DNA of 64,000 nt from Deinococcus sp. YIM 134068 (GCF_036543075.1 NZ_JAZHPF010000002.1:248001-312000), one strand, 5' to 3'; shown: positions 1 to 9,713, numbered from the stretch's first letter. Program-made: numbers and translations. The notes: a model not told the origin generated them from the letters alone.

Positions 1-1136
1 CGTTCGCGCGACGTGACGAGAAGTTTGAGGTGCGGGCACGCCTCCAGCAGCGCCACGAGCTGCCCGGCGGCCCCGATGACATGCTCGAAGTTGTCCAGCA
101 CGAGGAGGAGGTGCCGGGGCGCGAGGAGCCGGGCGAGCTGCCGGGCGGGGTCCTCGGGTCCCTCCAGGCCGAGGTGCAGCGCCTCCACGACGGCGGCGGT
201 GAGGTGCGCCGGACTCGCCACGGGCGCGAGGTTCACGAAACACACCCCGTCCGCGAAGGCCCCGGCCTCCTGAAGGGCACACGCCGCCTGCACCGCGAGG
301 CGTGTCTTGCCCATCCCGCCCAGCCCCACCACGCTCAGGAGGCGGCACACCGGGTCCAGCATCCGCCGCAGGGTCTCCCGGACCTCGGCCTCCCGCCCCA
401 CGAACGAGGTGCCGAAGGTGGGCAGCCGGGAGGCCGGGGCGGGGGGCGCGGGCGGAGACGGGGGGGACGGGGCGGGAGCGGCTTCCGGGCGCAGCAGGCG
501 GCGGGCCTCCTCCGCGCTCAGCGGCAGCGTGAGGCCGTACCGCTCCGCCTCACGCCGCACCTCCGCCGCGTGGGGGCTGTGGCCCGCCAGCAGCAGGAGG
601 TACAGCCGCCGCAAGTCCTCCGGCTCGGGTTCGGGGGCACCGGGCAGGAGGTACGCGGTCTCGGCGTGGCGCGTGGCGGTTGCGTCCTCGCCCCGCGCGG
701 CGGCGGCCTCGCCCAGCGCCAGCCTCGCCTCCCGCACCCTCGCGGCGAGCAGTTCGCGGCTGTGGAAGACCCATTCCTCCAGCTCCGCGCTGGGGTCGGG
801 CAGCTCCAGCCCCTCCAGGAAGCGGCCCGCGTACAGCTCCACCACCCGCGCGTGGTGCCCCCCCCCGGAGGCGGCGAGCAGGTCGAGCGCGTCGGTGGGC
901 ACGCGCGACACGAGGCGGGTCCCCTCCGCCGCGAGGCTCCCCGGTGCCCCCGCCCGCAGCCGCCGCACGGCCACCCGCAGGCTGTTCGCCGGATCGGTGG
1001 CGTGCGGCCAGAAGAGGTGGTGCAGGTGCGTGCGCTCCCGTGGCCCCTCCAGCGACAGGTACGCCAGCAGCAGCAGCAGCTTGGGCTGTTGTCGGGGACC
1101 GTCTTCCAGCCGGAGGTCGCCCAGGGTGCGTAGCAT
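1..1136 (-). CDS. BTAD/SARP-type transcriptional regulator with NB-ARC ATPase (5' part, runs off left edge)
   Basis: Reading leftward from an ATG at 1136, the frame stays open to the window edge (378 codons seen). The first ~75 residues look like the OmpR-type winged helix of SARP regulators (LLLLLAYLSLEG, HLFWPHATDPANSLRVAVRRLR). A helical BTAD-like region follows to about residue 210, then an Ala/Pro-rich linker. An NB-ARC/STAND ATPase follows with Walker A GLGGMGKTRLA near residue 267 and Walker B LLLVLDNFEHV near 345. AfsR-like proteins of this design are large cytoplasmic activators that hydrolyse ATP; the sensor repeats normally lie after the ATPase and would be outside the window. It diverges from the unknown cluster starting at 1650, so control of that cluster is possible but not shown. 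Confidence 0.88.
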   Translation of the reverse strand, partial: MLRTLGDLRLEDGPRQQPKLLLLLAYLSLEGPRERTHLHHLFWPHATDPANSLRVAVRRLRAGAPGSLAAEGTRLVSRVPTDALDLLAASGGGHHARVVELYAGRFLEGLELPDPSAELEEWVFHSRELLAARVREARLALGEAAAARGEDATATRHAETAYLLPGAPEPEPEDLRRLYLLLLAGHSPHAAEVRREAERYGLTLPLSAEEARRLLRPEAAPAPSPPSPPAPPAPASRLPTFGTSFVGREAEVRETLRRMLDPVCRLLSVVGLGGMGKTRLAVQAACALQEAGAFADGVCFVNLAPVASPAHLTAAVVEALHLGLEGPEDPARQLARLLAPRHLLLVLDNFEHVIGAAGQLVALLEACPHLKLLVTSRE

Positions 1137-1239
1137 ACTCCATCCTATTCCTTCTGTAGCCGAAGTGACAGGCGAGGGGAAGGCGACGGGGGGAGTTGGC
1201 AAGCAGGTTGTTCGGAGGTTGGAGCAGTTGACAAAAAAA

Positions 1240-1312
1240 TTGTCATGCAGAGCATCAGCGAAGCATCTCGAAACGAGATGAAGGAGGCCCTTCGCTGCGC
1301 TCAGGGTGACAA
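1240..1312. repeat. 73-bp interspersed imperfect palindrome, copy 1
   Basis: The element begins TTGTCATGCAGAGC, ends GCTCAGGGTGACAA, and has an inner pair AGCGAAG / CTTCGCT, so a transcript could fold into one long hairpin. A second 73-bp copy lies at 50660-50732, and similarity extends a little outward on both sides (GAGCAGTTGAC before, TTCTTCTGT after). It sits in the 513-bp gap 1137-1649, which otherwise holds only GC-rich dyads and the leader of the next gene. Confidence 0.8.
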
Positions 1313-1343
1313 CCCTTCTTCTGTTGACTGCTTTAAACCCGTT

Positions 1344-1475
1344 CGCCCCCTCCCAATCTCACCCACGAGGGGGAGCGGCAACCCTCTCAGGCTTCTGCTT
1401 TCTGTTTCCCCTCTCTCGTGGGGACTCAGGGAGCCGTGAGAGAGGGGGCTGGAGGGAAGGTTGTGGAGGGGGTTG
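1344..1475. repeat. C-rich/G-rich dyad repeat (REP-like) in the 5' leader
   Basis: Alternating C-rich and G-rich blocks (CCCCCTCCCAATCTCACCC, then GAGGGGGAGCGG; CCCCTCTCTCG, then GAGAGAGGGGGCTGGAGGG) form nested inverted repeats. The same type of element recurs at about 9543-9640, 12108-12375, 19720-19840, 21920-21965, 24765-24810, 38690-38740 and 56485-56555, always between genes or at a gene end. No gene was found in the rest of 1137-1649. Confidence 0.6.
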
Positions 1476-1649
1476 TGGGCGCAACCCGCCCTCTCTCCAC
1501 GGCATCACCACCCGGCCTCGTTCACGCCCCGGACACGGGGGGCGGCGCAGGGTGGGCACACAGGTTTCGGCCCCAGAGATGGGCGCGGCGGCACCGTTCC
1601 GAAGACGGCACGCCCCGCCCGTCCCGCCCGCTGCCCCATTGGAGGAACC

Positions 1650-4286
1650 ATGCCCGTTCTGTCGCGCCTCAAGCTCGCCGAACTCAAGCACCTGCACCTG
1701 CACGGCACGCTGCCGGGGGAACTCCCGGAGAGCCTCATCCTGCGGCGACCCCCACCCCCCGTCCGGGGTCGCCCACGCGCCGAACTCCGCGTCCCCGTCC
1801 TCACCGAGGGGGACGTGACGGACACCCGGCTCTTCGAGGACGCGGCGAACCCCGCGCTGCGCTTCTGGCTGCCCCGGTATGCGCTGGCGACGGAGGACAC
1901 GTCGGCTGGCCCCCGCTACCGGGCGCGGCTGGCCGGGCAGGCGGGGCAGTGGCGGCTGGACTTCACGCTCGGGCGGCACGCGGCACCGGAACTGGGGACG
2001 CTCCCGGCGGACGTGGGGATGCTGGACCACACCACGGAGGCCCGGCTGCGCTGGGAGCGGTCGGGCGTGCTGCGCGAGCTGCCCTTCACCGAACGGCTGG
2101 AGCACCCCGACGGCACGCTGGGCGTGGCCCTCACCGTGGCGACGCTGCCCGAACACGACGAGCTGTATACGGCCCTGACGAGTCAGGACGCGGGGGCGAC
2201 GCTGATCGTCACGCGGACGGTGCGGGTGGGCGTGCGCGTGGTGGAGGAGCCTCCCCCCCGCCCGGTCTTCCGCGTGCCGAAGCGCGTCCCCTTCGACGAT
2301 GCCCCCGGTCCCCGGCCCCGCTTCCCGGTGAGACGCCTGTCCCCGGACCTCCTGGACCGCCTGATCCAGACGCTGCCGCCGACGGAACCCGGCCCGGACA
2401 TCCTGACGACGGATCGGCTCACGGTCCTCCCGGTGGCGGACCTCGCGCGTTTTGCCCGGCCCGCCGGACTGCGGGTGGCGCGGACGCCGCACCTCCTGGC
2501 GGGGGGACTGCTGACGGATGCCCGCGCGGACTTCCTCGCCGCCCGGACCCTGGACCGCACCCTGGTGCGCGATCACCGTAGGCTCCTGCCCCTGAACCTT
2601 CCGCTCCCAACGCCGCAGGTCACGGTGGGGACGCCGGAGTTCTTCGACCAGGGAGGCGAGCTGTGGGCACGCTACCCGCTGCGGGTGACGAACGCGGCGG
2701 AGTACGGCGACGACCTCTTCGCCCCGTCGCCCGACCTGCCGCCGTGCGGGACGAACACGAACTCGGCGCGGACGTGGGTGGACATCTTCGACCCGAACAA
2801 CTCACGGCTGTACGGCTTCTGCGCGCTGGGACGGGCGGCGGACCTGGAGGGGCTGTGGGTGGCCGTCCCCGTGCAGACGCGGCCCGCCGGGGTGAGCGTC
2901 GAACTCGTGGACCGCCGCGCCGGACGCTCGGCCCGCTCCGCGACCGTGGCGCTGCCGCCGCCGGAACTGTTCACGGAGGTCACGCGCAGCCTGACGAGCG
3001 AGGAGACGCTGTTCTTCCACCCCGGTCTGCACGCCTACGTCTTTCCCGGTCAGGGCATGCCGGGCACGGGAACGGCCCCCGGTCTGACCCCCCACACCCT
3101 GCCCTTCGGCGGGGCCTCCCACCGCTACTACCAGGACCACGTGCGCCCGGAGACCTTCCGCTTCCTCCCCGACGTGTTCAAGCTGGCGCGGGAGGACGAC
3201 CCGCCTCACAGGCCCCGGCTGACGCTGGAAGCCCTCGCGCCGAACCGCTACCGCCTGACCTTCGTGGCGCGGCCCTCGTCCGACCTCGACCGACTGGAGG
3301 ACGCGCGGGTGAGGCTGGCCCGTCACCTCCCGGCGGGACATCCCCGGCCCGTGCGGCTGGAACCCTTCCACACGAGCCATGTCCGCTTCATCCCCGACAA
3401 CGAGGGGTTGTACGCGGGCGGGAGCGTCCAGACGACCAACTTCACCGAGGTACGGGGCGCGGTGGAGCTGGAGGGCGAGGCGTTCGCCCGCGTGTGGGAC
3501 GAGTTGACGGGGGCGCTCACCGTCGGGCTGGGGGGCAAGCTGCGCGCCGAGGTGGGGGGCCTGCCCGCCGAGGAGGTCGGAGTCGTGCTGCGGCTGGACG
3601 ACACGCTGGGCGAGTGCCTGAGCGTGAGCGCCGAGGCCGACGCTGAACGTGGCGGCTACCGGGTCACGCTGACGAACACGGTGGAAAGCCCGCTGCGGGT
3701 GAGCGAGTCGCTCGTCAGCCCCTTCGTCACGTCCGCGAGCGATCCGGGGGCCGAGTTGCGCCCCGCACGCTGGGACATCTGGAGCGCCCTGTCCGACCCC
3801 CTCCGCCCCGGCGAGGAGATTCGCGCCCTGCTCAAGCCCGTGGACGCCCTGACGCCGGGAGACTCGCTGGCGAACTGGCTGCCCGTCGTGGACACCGACC
3901 GGGTGCGCGCCGTGCCCGACGTGGAGCGCATCACGGCGGGGATGCTCGTGGGCACCCTGCGGACCTTCGAGCGCGTGGTGACGGTGGAGGTGCCCGCCCA
4001 TGTCTTCGCCCACGCGCCCGACCCGGCGCACCCAGAACGGCGGCTCCTCGCGGTCCTCGTGGACTTCGAGCGCGGGGACACGGCGGAACTCCTGCCGCCC
4101 GCCACGCCGGACGTGCCCCTCGTGCGCGGCGAGGCGACCGTCGCCTTCCCGCTTCTCGACCTGCTGCTGGGCAGGCCCGCGAGCGAGTACCACTACCGCG
4201 TCCTGCCCGTCTACACCGACGGCCCCGGCCAGCCCGGCGAGAGGCGCAGCGACGTGACCGAGCGCCTCGTCGTCGGGCTGGGGTGA
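1650..4286 (+). CDS. Unknown large protein, first gene of an uncharacterised seven-gene cluster
   Basis: This encodes 878 residues. The ATG at 1650 follows GGAGGA at 1641-1646; the longer open frame upstream runs through repeat DNA and was not used. No signal peptide, membrane segment or family motif is visible. The protein reads as a series of beta-rich segments; an N-terminal stretch (ANPALRFWLPRYAL, near residues 67-80) recalls the F-V/F-LP-x-xPR motif near the start of the paralogues at 7217 and 9714. A Gly-rich loop with YVFPGQGMPGTG lies near residue 470. The stop overlaps or abuts the next gene, so it is probably co-translated with it. The function is unknown; a structural or surface assembly role is only a guess. 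Confidence 0.85.
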   Translation: MPVLSRLKLAELKHLHLHGTLPGELPESLILRRPPPPVRGRPRAELRVPVLTEGDVTDTRLFEDAANPALRFWLPRYALATEDTSAGPRYRARLAGQAGQWRLDFTLGRHAAPELGTLPADVGMLDHTTEARLRWERSGVLRELPFTERLEHPDGTLGVALTVATLPEHDELYTALTSQDAGATLIVTRTVRVGVRVVEEPPPRPVFRVPKRVPFDDAPGPRPRFPVRRLSPDLLDRLIQTLPPTEPGPDILTTDRLTVLPVADLARFARPAGLRVARTPHLLAGGLLTDARADFLAARTLDRTLVRDHRRLLPLNLPLPTPQVTVGTPEFFDQGGELWARYPLRVTNAAEYGDDLFAPSPDLPPCGTNTNSARTWVDIFDPNNSRLYGFCALGRAADLEGLWVAVPVQTRPAGVSVELVDRRAGRSARSATVALPPPELFTEVTRSLTSEETLFFHPGLHAYVFPGQGMPGTGTAPGLTPHTLPFGGASHRYYQDHVRPETFRFLPDVFKLAREDDPPHRPRLTLEALAPNRYRLTFVARPSSDLDRLEDARVRLARHLPAGHPRPVRLEPFHTSHVRFIPDNEGLYAGGSVQTTNFTEVRGAVELEGEAFARVWDELTGALTVGLGGKLRAEVGGLPAEEVGVVLRLDDTLGECLSVSAEADAERGGYRVTLTNTVESPLRVSESLVSPFVTSASDPGAELRPARWDIWSALSDPLRPGEEIRALLKPVDALTPGDSLANWLPVVDTDRVRAVPDVERITAGMLVGTLRTFERVVTVEVPAHVFAHAPDPAHPERRLLAVLVDFERGDTAELLPPATPDVPLVRGEATVAFPLLDLLLGRPASEYHYRVLPVYTDGPGQPGERRSDVTERLVVGLG

Positions 4287-4294
4287 GGGGCGAC

Positions 4295-6034
4295 ATGCTG
4301 CCGGACTTCGAGTTCGAGACCCAATTGGAGGGCTGCCAACTCTACCCGACCTTCGGCGGGGCGGGGCCGGGATGGGTGACGCCGCGCGGGGTGGCCTTCG
4401 CGTCCGACGGGGACGGCCTGCCCGACTTCCGGCTGGCCCTCGTGCGGGGCGGCGGACCCTTCACCCGGACCTCGGCCCGGTTGGAGCTGCGGCTGGAGGC
4501 GACGTATGACCTCGCGGGGGCGGGCGTTCCACCCGCACAGCTCACCCCCCTCCTGCCGTCCTCCGGGCACCTGCGCCTCTCGTTGCCGCTCTCAGGGTCG
4601 GGGCAGGCGGAGACATTGGCCGTGCCCCTGACGTGGAGCACGCTGGGCCGGGCGCGGGTGACGTGGCGACTCGGCGCGGAGGCGGGGGCGGTGCTGCGCG
4701 GGGCGCTGGAGGGGGGCACGCTCGCCCTCGGCGCGAACGTCGTGCTGGCCCTGCGCGGGGTGGCGGCGCGGGGCGGCGGGCACGTCACCTTCGACCCGCA
4801 GGCCCTCGTGCGGACGCTCGCCGGAGTGCGCGACGACCGGGGGCGGACGACCTACGAGGCGCTGCAAACCTTCCTCCGTGCGCCGTGGGACGGCCAGCCG
4901 TGGCGCTGGCAGCCCTCGGGACGTGGGGATGAGACCCCGTGGGCCGCCCTCCTCGACCGCTGCCTCGCGCGCTTCGGTCGCCTCGCCCCGCCCGAGGACG
5001 GAGACCTCTCCCCCGCCGTCACGTTCGACGAGCCGCCCCCCGGTGAGATGACATGGCCGCTGGACGACGTGCTGGAGACGTGGCGACCCGTGCCGTTGGA
5101 GTGGCGTCCGCTGGAAGCCATGCGCGGGTGGGCGGAGCGGGCGGGCACAGAACGCTTTGTCACGCTGATCTCCGCCCCGCCCCTGCCACGCGGCGAGGTG
5201 CCGTTGGAGGCGGTCGGCAACCTGCCCGCGCATCGGGTCAATGTGTTGGAGGTCGGCGCCCACGTCGCGGTCCCGGCGCGGCCCCCGTTCCGGCCCCAGC
5301 CCGTCCACGTCACGCTGACGCTGACGCCGCAAGACACGGCAAATGCGACCCTGCGCCTCTCACCGGGCGAGGTCCCGGCCTACGAGGTCCGCCCCTACGT
5401 CCTCTTGACGAGTGTGACGGCGGGCAGCCCGCGCACCCGCGTCCTGACGGGTCCATCCCGCCCCGGCTCGGGCGAAGTCCTCGAACTCGGCGTGGCCGAC
5501 CTGCCTGCCCACTTCATCCCCGTTGCCGCCGAGGCCGCGCTCCTCGAACGGGCGGTCCTGATGGGGGCTGTGGCGTGGACGGAGGCGGACGGGGAGCACC
5601 ACGTCCCGATTCGGCTGGAGCGGGGGCGGGCCGAGGTGAGTGTGGCCGTGCCGCTGGGCGTGGAACCCACCCTCTGCCTGAGAGCCGAGGCGCTGAGCAG
5701 GGGCGCGAGTCTGGACCTTCCCACATCGGACATCGAACGCCCCGTCACCCTCTGGCACCTGCCCGGCTTCGGGGCGCACAGGGTCCGCTTCGTGGCTCCG
5801 ACTGGAACCTCCGCCCTGAGCGTGGAGGTGGAGACCGAGGCGGGCGGCCTTCCCACCACCCTCCACCTGCGCCGCGACCGCCCGGAGGCCGAGTGGTCCT
5901 ACGTCGTGGACGACCCCTTCCGCCCCGGCTACCGCTTCCGCCCGCTGCCGGACGGGGCGTGGTCGCCGTACCTCTCGCCCCTCGCCGTGCGCGAGGTGAC
6001 GCTCCACCAACCCCATGAGGAGGTTCCCACGTGA
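4295..6034 (+). CDS. Unknown protein, second gene of the cluster
   Basis: This encodes 579 residues from the ATG at 4295, preceded by GAGGGG with a short spacer. A GTG at 4283 would overlap the previous stop as GTGA and add four residues, and is equally possible. The beginning (MLPDFEFETQLEGCQLYPTF) has no secretion signal. The sequence is beta-rich and poor in lysine, and I recognise no domain. Its stop overlaps the next start (GTGA at 6031-6034), which supports one operon. No catalytic motif is seen. Confidence 0.85.
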   Translation: MLPDFEFETQLEGCQLYPTFGGAGPGWVTPRGVAFASDGDGLPDFRLALVRGGGPFTRTSARLELRLEATYDLAGAGVPPAQLTPLLPSSGHLRLSLPLSGSGQAETLAVPLTWSTLGRARVTWRLGAEAGAVLRGALEGGTLALGANVVLALRGVAARGGGHVTFDPQALVRTLAGVRDDRGRTTYEALQTFLRAPWDGQPWRWQPSGRGDETPWAALLDRCLARFGRLAPPEDGDLSPAVTFDEPPPGEMTWPLDDVLETWRPVPLEWRPLEAMRGWAERAGTERFVTLISAPPLPRGEVPLEAVGNLPAHRVNVLEVGAHVAVPARPPFRPQPVHVTLTLTPQDTANATLRLSPGEVPAYEVRPYVLLTSVTAGSPRTRVLTGPSRPGSGEVLELGVADLPAHFIPVAAEAALLERAVLMGAVAWTEADGEHHVPIRLERGRAEVSVAVPLGVEPTLCLRAEALSRGASLDLPTSDIERPVTLWHLPGFGAHRVRFVAPTGTSALSVEVETEAGGLPTTLHLRRDRPEAEWSYVVDDPFRPGYRFRPLPDGAWSPYLSPLAVREVTLHQPHEEVPT

Positions 6035-7230
6035 TCGGGACCGACCCTACCGAGGCCACCGTCTTCCCCGACCCGCAGGACGCCGAGCGGTTCCTGTACG
6101 TGCCCGGCGACCCCACGCCCGAACTCGGCCCGAACGGGGCACCGAGCCTCACGCTGCTGATGGCGGGCGCACACTCACGGCTGCAACTCGGTGCGCGGTG
6201 GACGGTGGATGAGGCGACGCTCGACCGCCTGCGCCGCCGCCTTCTCACTCAGCACCCGGAGTTGAACTCTGCCCGGCTCAGCCTCCAGCCTGCCCCCGCC
6301 CGCGTGCGTGAGGTGACGTTGCTCCTGAAGGGGCGCGAACTCGCCCACTCGTCCTCCTCCGGCTTCCTGCCCTACGCCGCTGTCTTCGCCATACCACTCA
6401 TCACCGAGGAGGACCGCGCCGCCGCCCTGCGCGCCGTCCACGGCACCGAGGGGGAATTGACGGTGCGCTACACGGCGGACGTTCAGGGCAAGGACGGGTG
6501 CTGGCAAACCGTCACGCGGGAGGGGGACGTGGGGCGCTGGTTCCGGGGCCGCTCCGCCGACGGCCACCTCCTGTTCGCCCCCGGTGCGGACACACCGCCC
6601 GTCTCTCCCACTCCCGACCTGCCCACCGCCGTGACCTTCCACGTTGGGGCGCGGGCGCGTGACATGCCGCTCGCCTTCGTGACGCTCGCGTGGGGGGCGG
6701 AGACGGCCACCCTGGGGCCGCCCGACTTCGGCCCCGCGTCCCTCGGCACCTCGAAGGGTCCGGTCGAGGTCACGACCCGCTACACGACGGGCGGGAAACC
6801 CTACACGACGTGCCTCATCCCGGACGGGGACACCCACGACCTCACCCCCGCCGACCTCGGCCTGTGCGAGGTGGTCCTCGACGCGGAGGGCTGGCACGAG
6901 CGGGACGTGCGCGAGGTGCGGGCACACGTCATCTACCGCGCGGCGGAGGGCGGCACCGACGACGAACGCACCGTTCACCTGCGCGGCGAGACGTGGACGA
7001 CCCGCTGGTGGCTCGTGACCCGCCCCTCCCTCGACTCCTCGACCTCCGACCCCTCGACCCCTGGCACCCCCACCCTCGCCGGAACCCTGGAGGTGTCCCT
7101 CAAGATCACGCTCCCCGACGGCCAGACCCTCATGCCGCCCCGCTTCCGCGCCACCGACCCCCACCTCACCCTCACGCCCCCGCCCGCAGAGGACGGGGAG
7201 ACCCAGGAGGCCCCCCATGATTCGGATTGA
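6031..7230 (+). CDS. Unknown protein, third gene of the cluster
   Basis: This encodes 399 residues. It starts with GTG at 6031, which overlaps the previous stop by four bases and follows GAGGAGG at a good distance. The protein seems to have two or three beta-rich parts and a Ser/Thr/Pro-rich stretch near residues 330-350 (SLDSSTSDPSTPGTPT) that looks like a linker to a short C-terminal segment. No signal peptide or known motif is present. Its 3' end overlaps the next gene by 14 bases, so expression is very likely coupled. Confidence 0.85.
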   Translation: MIGTDPTEATVFPDPQDAERFLYVPGDPTPELGPNGAPSLTLLMAGAHSRLQLGARWTVDEATLDRLRRRLLTQHPELNSARLSLQPAPARVREVTLLLKGRELAHSSSSGFLPYAAVFAIPLITEEDRAAALRAVHGTEGELTVRYTADVQGKDGCWQTVTREGDVGRWFRGRSADGHLLFAPGADTPPVSPTPDLPTAVTFHVGARARDMPLAFVTLAWGAETATLGPPDFGPASLGTSKGPVEVTTRYTTGGKPYTTCLIPDGDTHDLTPADLGLCEVVLDAEGWHERDVREVRAHVIYRAAEGGTDDERTVHLRGETWTTRWWLVTRPSLDSSTSDPSTPGTPTLAGTLEVSLKITLPDGQTLMPPRFRATDPHLTLTPPPAEDGETQEAPHDSD

Positions 7231-9463
7231 TCAGCAGATGGTGCTCAAGGAAGTCCCCGACGTGACGATCTGGCGCGACGACGCCCTCGCCCACGTCTTC
7301 TACGTGCTGCCCACCACGCCGCGCTTCCGGCTTCAGGGTGGCAAGCCCGTGTTCAAGTTCATCAAGTACCGGATGCCGAAGGACCGGGCGGACGGGAAGA
7401 AGGGCGGCGGCTTCGTCTTCTTCGATACCGAGATCGCCGTGCCCGACGCGCAGCTCGCCAAAGTCACCGAACTCCTGCAAGCCGACCTCGACAAGAAGCA
7501 CGCCGAGGAGCATCGGCCCGGCGCGGCCCCCCGCGTCCAGTACGGGACGATGACCTACACACGCGGCAGCGTGCGCCTGCTGCTGGAGGAAAACGGCGTC
7601 CTCGTGGAGAGGGTTCGTGGGGCGGGCAAGCCGTCCTTGTACGGCAACAACGTCGCGGCCTTCATGGTCGAACTCTCGCCCGAGGGCGCGACCGTCATCG
7701 AGGCGGCGATGCAGGGGCAGGGGGCGTCCGCCGTGCAGGTGGTGTACGACCTCCACTTCTGGGTGAAGCTGCCGCCCATCCTCGCCGTCGTGGACTTCAA
7801 CGCGACGAAGTTCTACGACTACGCGAAGTCGGTGGACCTCGAGGTGAGCATGTGGACCGAGGACCACTACCGCGAGAGCCTGCGCGAGATTCTGATCGAG
7901 AGCCAGTCGGGCACCGCCCGCATCGAGGCCAACTTCGCCCTGAACGACCCGGAGGCCGACCGCAAGCTCAAGGACCGCCTGCGCGAGTGGGCGCAGCGGA
8001 TGCTGGAAGACACTCTCACCCGCGTCTCGCAGCAGCAGGCAGCCCCGGCGCAACCCGGCGGCCCCATCGACTCGCAGAAGCTCTTCGACAAGACGCTGGA
8101 AGAACTCGGCGGCGACGACCTCGACAACTTCCAGCAGAACATCACCCAGCAGAAGTTCCAGAACTTCCACTTCGAGTTCCGCGAGGACTCCGCGACCGAG
8201 TGGAACCTCGCCCCGCAGGGCACCCTGCCCACCCTGATCTCCCTGCTCGACGAGCGCGGCCAGCCCATCAAGTGGGCCGACTACTCCCTGCTCATCGACG
8301 CGGACGACCCCTTCTTCAAGCAGCTCAACATCAACGCGCAGGTCAACGCCGACTTCGCGGGCCTGCCCCTGCACAGCGTCGAGATTCACATCGAGTACCC
8401 GAAGGCGAACGGCGGCAAGGAGATTTTCGACCACCGCTTCGCCACCCCCGACGAGACGGCGAAGTTCAACCCCTTCCTGGAGGGCAACTCGCACAAGTAC
8501 ACCTACTCCTACGAGGTGAACTACAAGGGCCAGAGCCGGACCTTCAAGTCCCCGCCCGTCACCACCGAGGACCAGTACCTCACGATCAACCTCGACGACA
8601 CGGGCATCTTCAATCTCGACACGGTGAGCGGCGACATCGACTACGAGCAGGTGAAGTTTGCCCAGGTGGAGCTGCGCTACCCCGCCGGGGCCGCTACTCC
8701 CCTCGTGCAGGAGAAGTTCACCCTCGACAAGGCCACGCGCACCCACCGCACCCAGGAGGTCATCTTCGAGGCGGTGGACCAGCCCTACGAGTACCGGGTG
8801 AAGTACGTGCTGGACGGCGGTAAGGAGATCGAGACCGGCCCGGTGAGAGACGCCGCGCGGCCCTTCGTCCTCAACGACCCGTTCGTGGAAACGCGCTCGG
8901 TCACGGTGCGCGCCACGGGCGACCTGAAGACCAGAGTGCAGACCATCTTCCTCGACCTCGTGTACGAGGACACGGCGAACAGCTACCGCCAGGCGAGGTC
9001 GGTCGCTCTCGACACGAACACGCCCGCCGAGGAATGGCTTATCCCGATCCTCGCCGGGTCCACGGGCAACCTGAAGTACTCGGGAACGATCCGCTACTTC
9101 GACGGCACCGAGGAGCCTGTCCCCGAGACCATCGACACCCGCCCGACCATCCTCGTGGGGCCGAGCGTGCGCGACCGCCTCGCCGTGACGGTGCTGCCCG
9201 ACTTCATGTTCGACAGCGCCGACGTGCGGCTCGTGCGCGTGGCCCTGAGCTACACCGACGAGGCCAACGGCGTGAACAGCCGCAAGGAGTTCACCTTCCG
9301 TGCGGGAGCCGACGCAAGCCCCGCCGAGTGGAGCGTGGACCTCAAGGACAAGACGAAGACGGAATACGCGTGGGAGGCCCTGTTCTTCCTCAAGCCCAGC
9401 GGACAGAAGAAGGCGGAGGGGCGGACGAGTGAGTTGACGCTGATTCCGGAGTTGCCCGCGTAG
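7217..9463 (+). CDS. Unknown multi-domain beta-rich protein, paralogue A of three
   Basis: This encodes 748 residues. The ATG at 7217 follows GGAGGCC and overlaps the previous gene. The N-terminal module has HVFYVLPTTPRF (residues 26-37), FKFIKYR and GGGFVFFD; PSLYGNNVAAF starts at residue 139, followed by VVYDLHFWVKLPP. A charged helical region ends in APQGTLPTL, then ADDPFF near residue 362. Several units of about 95 residues follow, each with a pattern like L-V-Y-E-D and an aromatic/charged beta strand. The proteins at 9714 and 12442 share this order. There is no signal peptide or membrane helix. It is less rich in Pro linkers than its paralogues. The function is unknown. Confidence 0.9.
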   Translation: MIRIDQQMVLKEVPDVTIWRDDALAHVFYVLPTTPRFRLQGGKPVFKFIKYRMPKDRADGKKGGGFVFFDTEIAVPDAQLAKVTELLQADLDKKHAEEHRPGAAPRVQYGTMTYTRGSVRLLLEENGVLVERVRGAGKPSLYGNNVAAFMVELSPEGATVIEAAMQGQGASAVQVVYDLHFWVKLPPILAVVDFNATKFYDYAKSVDLEVSMWTEDHYRESLREILIESQSGTARIEANFALNDPEADRKLKDRLREWAQRMLEDTLTRVSQQQAAPAQPGGPIDSQKLFDKTLEELGGDDLDNFQQNITQQKFQNFHFEFREDSATEWNLAPQGTLPTLISLLDERGQPIKWADYSLLIDADDPFFKQLNINAQVNADFAGLPLHSVEIHIEYPKANGGKEIFDHRFATPDETAKFNPFLEGNSHKYTYSYEVNYKGQSRTFKSPPVTTEDQYLTINLDDTGIFNLDTVSGDIDYEQVKFAQVELRYPAGAATPLVQEKFTLDKATRTHRTQEVIFEAVDQPYEYRVKYVLDGGKEIETGPVRDAARPFVLNDPFVETRSVTVRATGDLKTRVQTIFLDLVYEDTANSYRQARSVALDTNTPAEEWLIPILAGSTGNLKYSGTIRYFDGTEEPVPETIDTRPTILVGPSVRDRLAVTVLPDFMFDSADVRLVRVALSYTDEANGVNSRKEFTFRAGADASPAEWSVDLKDKTKTEYAWEALFFLKPSGQKKAEGRTSELTLIPELPA

Positions 9464-9713
9464 GGAGCGGTCAGCGGCCAGCTTCCAGCGGCCAGCGGGA
9501 GGGGGAGTTGGGCGGGGCGTTGCTTGGGTTGCCATGCACGTTCACCCCCTCCCGGCCTCCCCCCTCAAGGGGGAGGAGAAGAAGAGCGAAAGCAAGAGCT
9601 TTCTTCTCCCTCTCCCCTCGTGGGAGAGGGCCGGGGTGAGGGGGCGTGTGACCACCCCCGCCGCCCAACTCCCCCAAACGCCCAACCCCTCATCCCTTGC
9701 CCCAGAGGTCCCC
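9464..9713 (+). repeat. Leader segment, duplicated before the next paralogue; contains the empty insertion site
   Basis: From GAGTTGGGCGGG to the GAGGTCCCC just before the ATG, this 250-bp gap matches the gap 12015-12441 almost block for block. It holds tandem GGTCAGC/GGCCAGC units at 9467-9500, then C-rich/G-rich dyads able to form strong hairpins (CTCCCTCTCCC / GGGAGAGGG). At 9565-9568 the uninterrupted CCCTCAAGGGG marks the ancestral, empty form of the site filled at 12134-12293. Confidence 0.7.

Noticed and set aside
7172..9535. 787-codon open frame on the minus strand opposite paralogue A
   Set aside because: Shadow frame: the translation is low in motif content (VVEVDRE, LVLEVH runs), and the plus-strand frame has ribosome site, overlap with its neighbour and conserved paralogues.
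9534..9713. Upstream in-frame extension of paralogue B
   Set aside because: The 60 extra codons translate the C-rich/G-rich dyad repeat; the ATG at 9714 matches the start of its paralogue at 12442.
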